The position numbers were made by a program, and so were the translations under genes. DNA of 7,250 bases from Methylotenera_A sp031369365 (GTDB taxonomy: Bacteria; Pseudomonadota; Gammaproteobacteria; Burkholderiales; Methylophilaceae). Positions 6,596 to 7,250 of the stretch are shown piece by piece. The notes below the pieces were generated by a model. The model was not told the origin of the DNA and ran no database searches. It was given only the letters and a program-made list of their open reading frames with translations. Every line of letters begins with the position of its first letter. Positions within the stretch are counted from its first letter, which is position 1. Location: assembly GCA_031369365.1 (NCBI GenBank), contig JANMOP010000025.1, forward strand, positions 1 to 7,250, written 5' to 3'.

Positions 6596-6633
6596 ATTTT
6601 TTTGCCATTCTGGCATAAACAAACCCAAACATA

Positions 6634-6653
6634 TTTTTATGAACTCATATAAA
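6634..6653. promoter_or_regulatory. Imperfect palindrome over a possible -10 box (candidate operator)
   Basis: TTT-T-TATGA-AC-TCATA-T-AAA is a 20-bp palindrome with one mismatch per arm, centred at 6643.5. Its right edge covers TATAAA (6648-6653), the best -10 candidate for the methyltransferase. No convincing -35 box is seen 17 bases upstream. MerR-type regulators commonly bind palindromes of this size inside promoters, so this is a candidate site for the HTH of the methyltransferase. The region is AT-rich, which raises the odds of chance symmetry. Confidence 0.35.
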
Positions 6654-6687
6654 ATAACCATGCTAACAACATTACACATGGTTATTT
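6652..6687. promoter_or_regulatory. 11-bp perfect inverted repeat abutting the methyltransferase start codon
   Basis: AAATAACCATG (6652-6662) and CATGGTTATTT (6677-6687) are perfect inverted repeats separated by 14 bases. The right arm ends at the base before the ATG at 6688 and occupies the place where a ribosome-binding site would be. It may be a two-half-site operator for the divergent restriction-modification genes (half-site centres 25 bp apart). Alternatively it may be an mRNA hairpin that blocks translation of the methyltransferase. Confidence 0.65.
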
Positions 6688-7250
6688 ATGAAAGATTTAT
6701 ATTCTTTATCAGAAGTTGCTGATGCTCTCGGTACAACTAAAGAGACGCTTCGTAGATGGGATAAGGCTGGAAAACTTGTACCTATTAGACATCCCATCAA
6801 CAACTACCGCGTTTACAAAGCCAAAGACTTAAAACAGTTTAAAAGTATTGGCTTTTTGTTTGATGAACAAATTGAGAAGCCTTACGAGCCACCGTTAATA
6901 CAGTATAGTTCTGTAGAGTTGTTTGCTGGTGCGGGTGGCCTTGCTCTAGGATTAGAAAAAGCAGGCCTTCATAATATTTTATTATCTGAAATTGACAAAA
7001 ATGCATGCCAAACATTGCGTGTAAATCGTCCACAATGGAATGTAGTTGAGGGTGATGTTGCTCAAATAGATTTTAAACAATATAAAGACAAAGTAGATGT
7101 TTTAACTGGCGGATTTCCCTGCCAAGCGTTCTCTTTTGCAGGTAAAAGGCTTGGTTATGAAGATGCTAGAGGGACACTATTTTTTGAGTTTGCAAGAGCA
7201 GTAAAAGAAACTCAGCCGCTGATTTGCATTGGTGAAAACGTTAGAGGTTT
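6688..7250 (+). CDS. DNA (cytosine-5) methyltransferase with N-terminal MerR-type HTH, 5' part
   Basis: The gene is open to the window end (187 codons seen). Residues 3-52 are a MerR/excisionase-like winged helix-turn-helix: YSLSEVADALG, then TTKETLRRWDKAGKL, then the wing HPINNYRVYKAKDL. A short linker leads to the methyltransferase fold. Motif I is VELFAGAGGLALGLEKAG (76-93, SAM binding), then EID (101-103), motif IV GGFPCQAFS (141-149, catalytic C145), and the start of motif VI, ENVRG (183-187). It would methylate the cytosine-5 position in the site cut by the divergent endonuclease. The target recognition domain lies beyond the window, so specificity cannot be read here. The ATG at 6688 is the only plausible start: a stop (6664-6666) lies upstream in frame, and later starts would remove the HTH. 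No Shine-Dalgarno site precedes it. The HTH probably autoregulates the divergent operon. Confidence 0.93.
   Translation, partial: MKDLYSLSEVADALGTTKETLRRWDKAGKLVPIRHPINNYRVYKAKDLKQFKSIGFLFDEQIEKPYEPPLIQYSSVELFAGAGGLALGLEKAGLHNILLSEIDKNACQTLRVNRPQWNVVEGDVAQIDFKQYKDKVDVLTGGFPCQAFSFAGKRLGYEDARGTLFFEFARAVKETQPLICIGENVRG

Noticed and set aside
6603..6615. TGCCA-TTC-TGGCA mini-palindrome next to a T/A run as a terminator
   Set aside because: The stem is only 5 bp. On the - strand it is followed by A rather than T, and it lies in the leader of the restriction gene where termination makes little sense.
6839..7033. Small - strand frame inside the methyltransferase gene
   Set aside because: Overlaps the SAM-binding motif of the methyltransferase on the other strand; no ribosome-binding site or known motif.

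Overview
The window looks like the chromosome of a Gram-negative proteobacterium with a moderately low GC content. A betaproteobacterium of the Methylophilaceae type (Methylotenera/Methylophilus-like) is my best guess. That rests on the purM / DUF3108 / RsmB-like gene order, the codon use and the style of the proteins. It is an inference, not a match to a known genome.

Left part (1-3888): five-prime to three-prime on the + strand lie the end of purM (purine synthesis), two overlapping DUF3108 genes, and an RsmB/NOP-type RNA m5C methyltransferase with an unusual lysine-rich tail. The first DUF3108 protein is a secreted periplasmic protein. The second is anchored in the inner membrane and has a TonB-like N-terminus (Ser-x3-His in its membrane helix, then a long Pro/Glu/Lys-rich linker) in front of its DUF3108 domain. 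The two DUF3108 genes overlap by 11 bases and are probably co-translated. The RsmB-like gene follows after 23 bases.

Middle part (3889-5832): a long near-perfect inverted repeat of a dispersed-repeat type separates the methyltransferase from a sodium- or proton-coupled acidic amino acid symporter (DAACS/GltP family). A small GNAT acetyltransferase gene follows 9 bases later and is probably in the same transcript.

Right part (5854-7250): a visibly more AT-rich, divergently arranged type II restriction-modification system. The endonuclease on the - strand resembles the Eco47II/Sau96I family (predicted GGNCC). The C5-cytosine methyltransferase on the + strand is cut off by the window end and carries an N-terminal MerR-type helix-turn-helix. 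The 108-base region between them holds an 11-bp perfect inverted repeat ending exactly at the methyltransferase start codon, plus a second imperfect palindrome over a possible -10 box. The simplest model is a methyltransferase that represses its own and/or its partner's promoter. This module was probably gained horizontally.

The two most interesting points are the TonB-like/DUF3108 fusion with its secreted paralogue, and the MerR-methyltransferase fusion with candidate operators.
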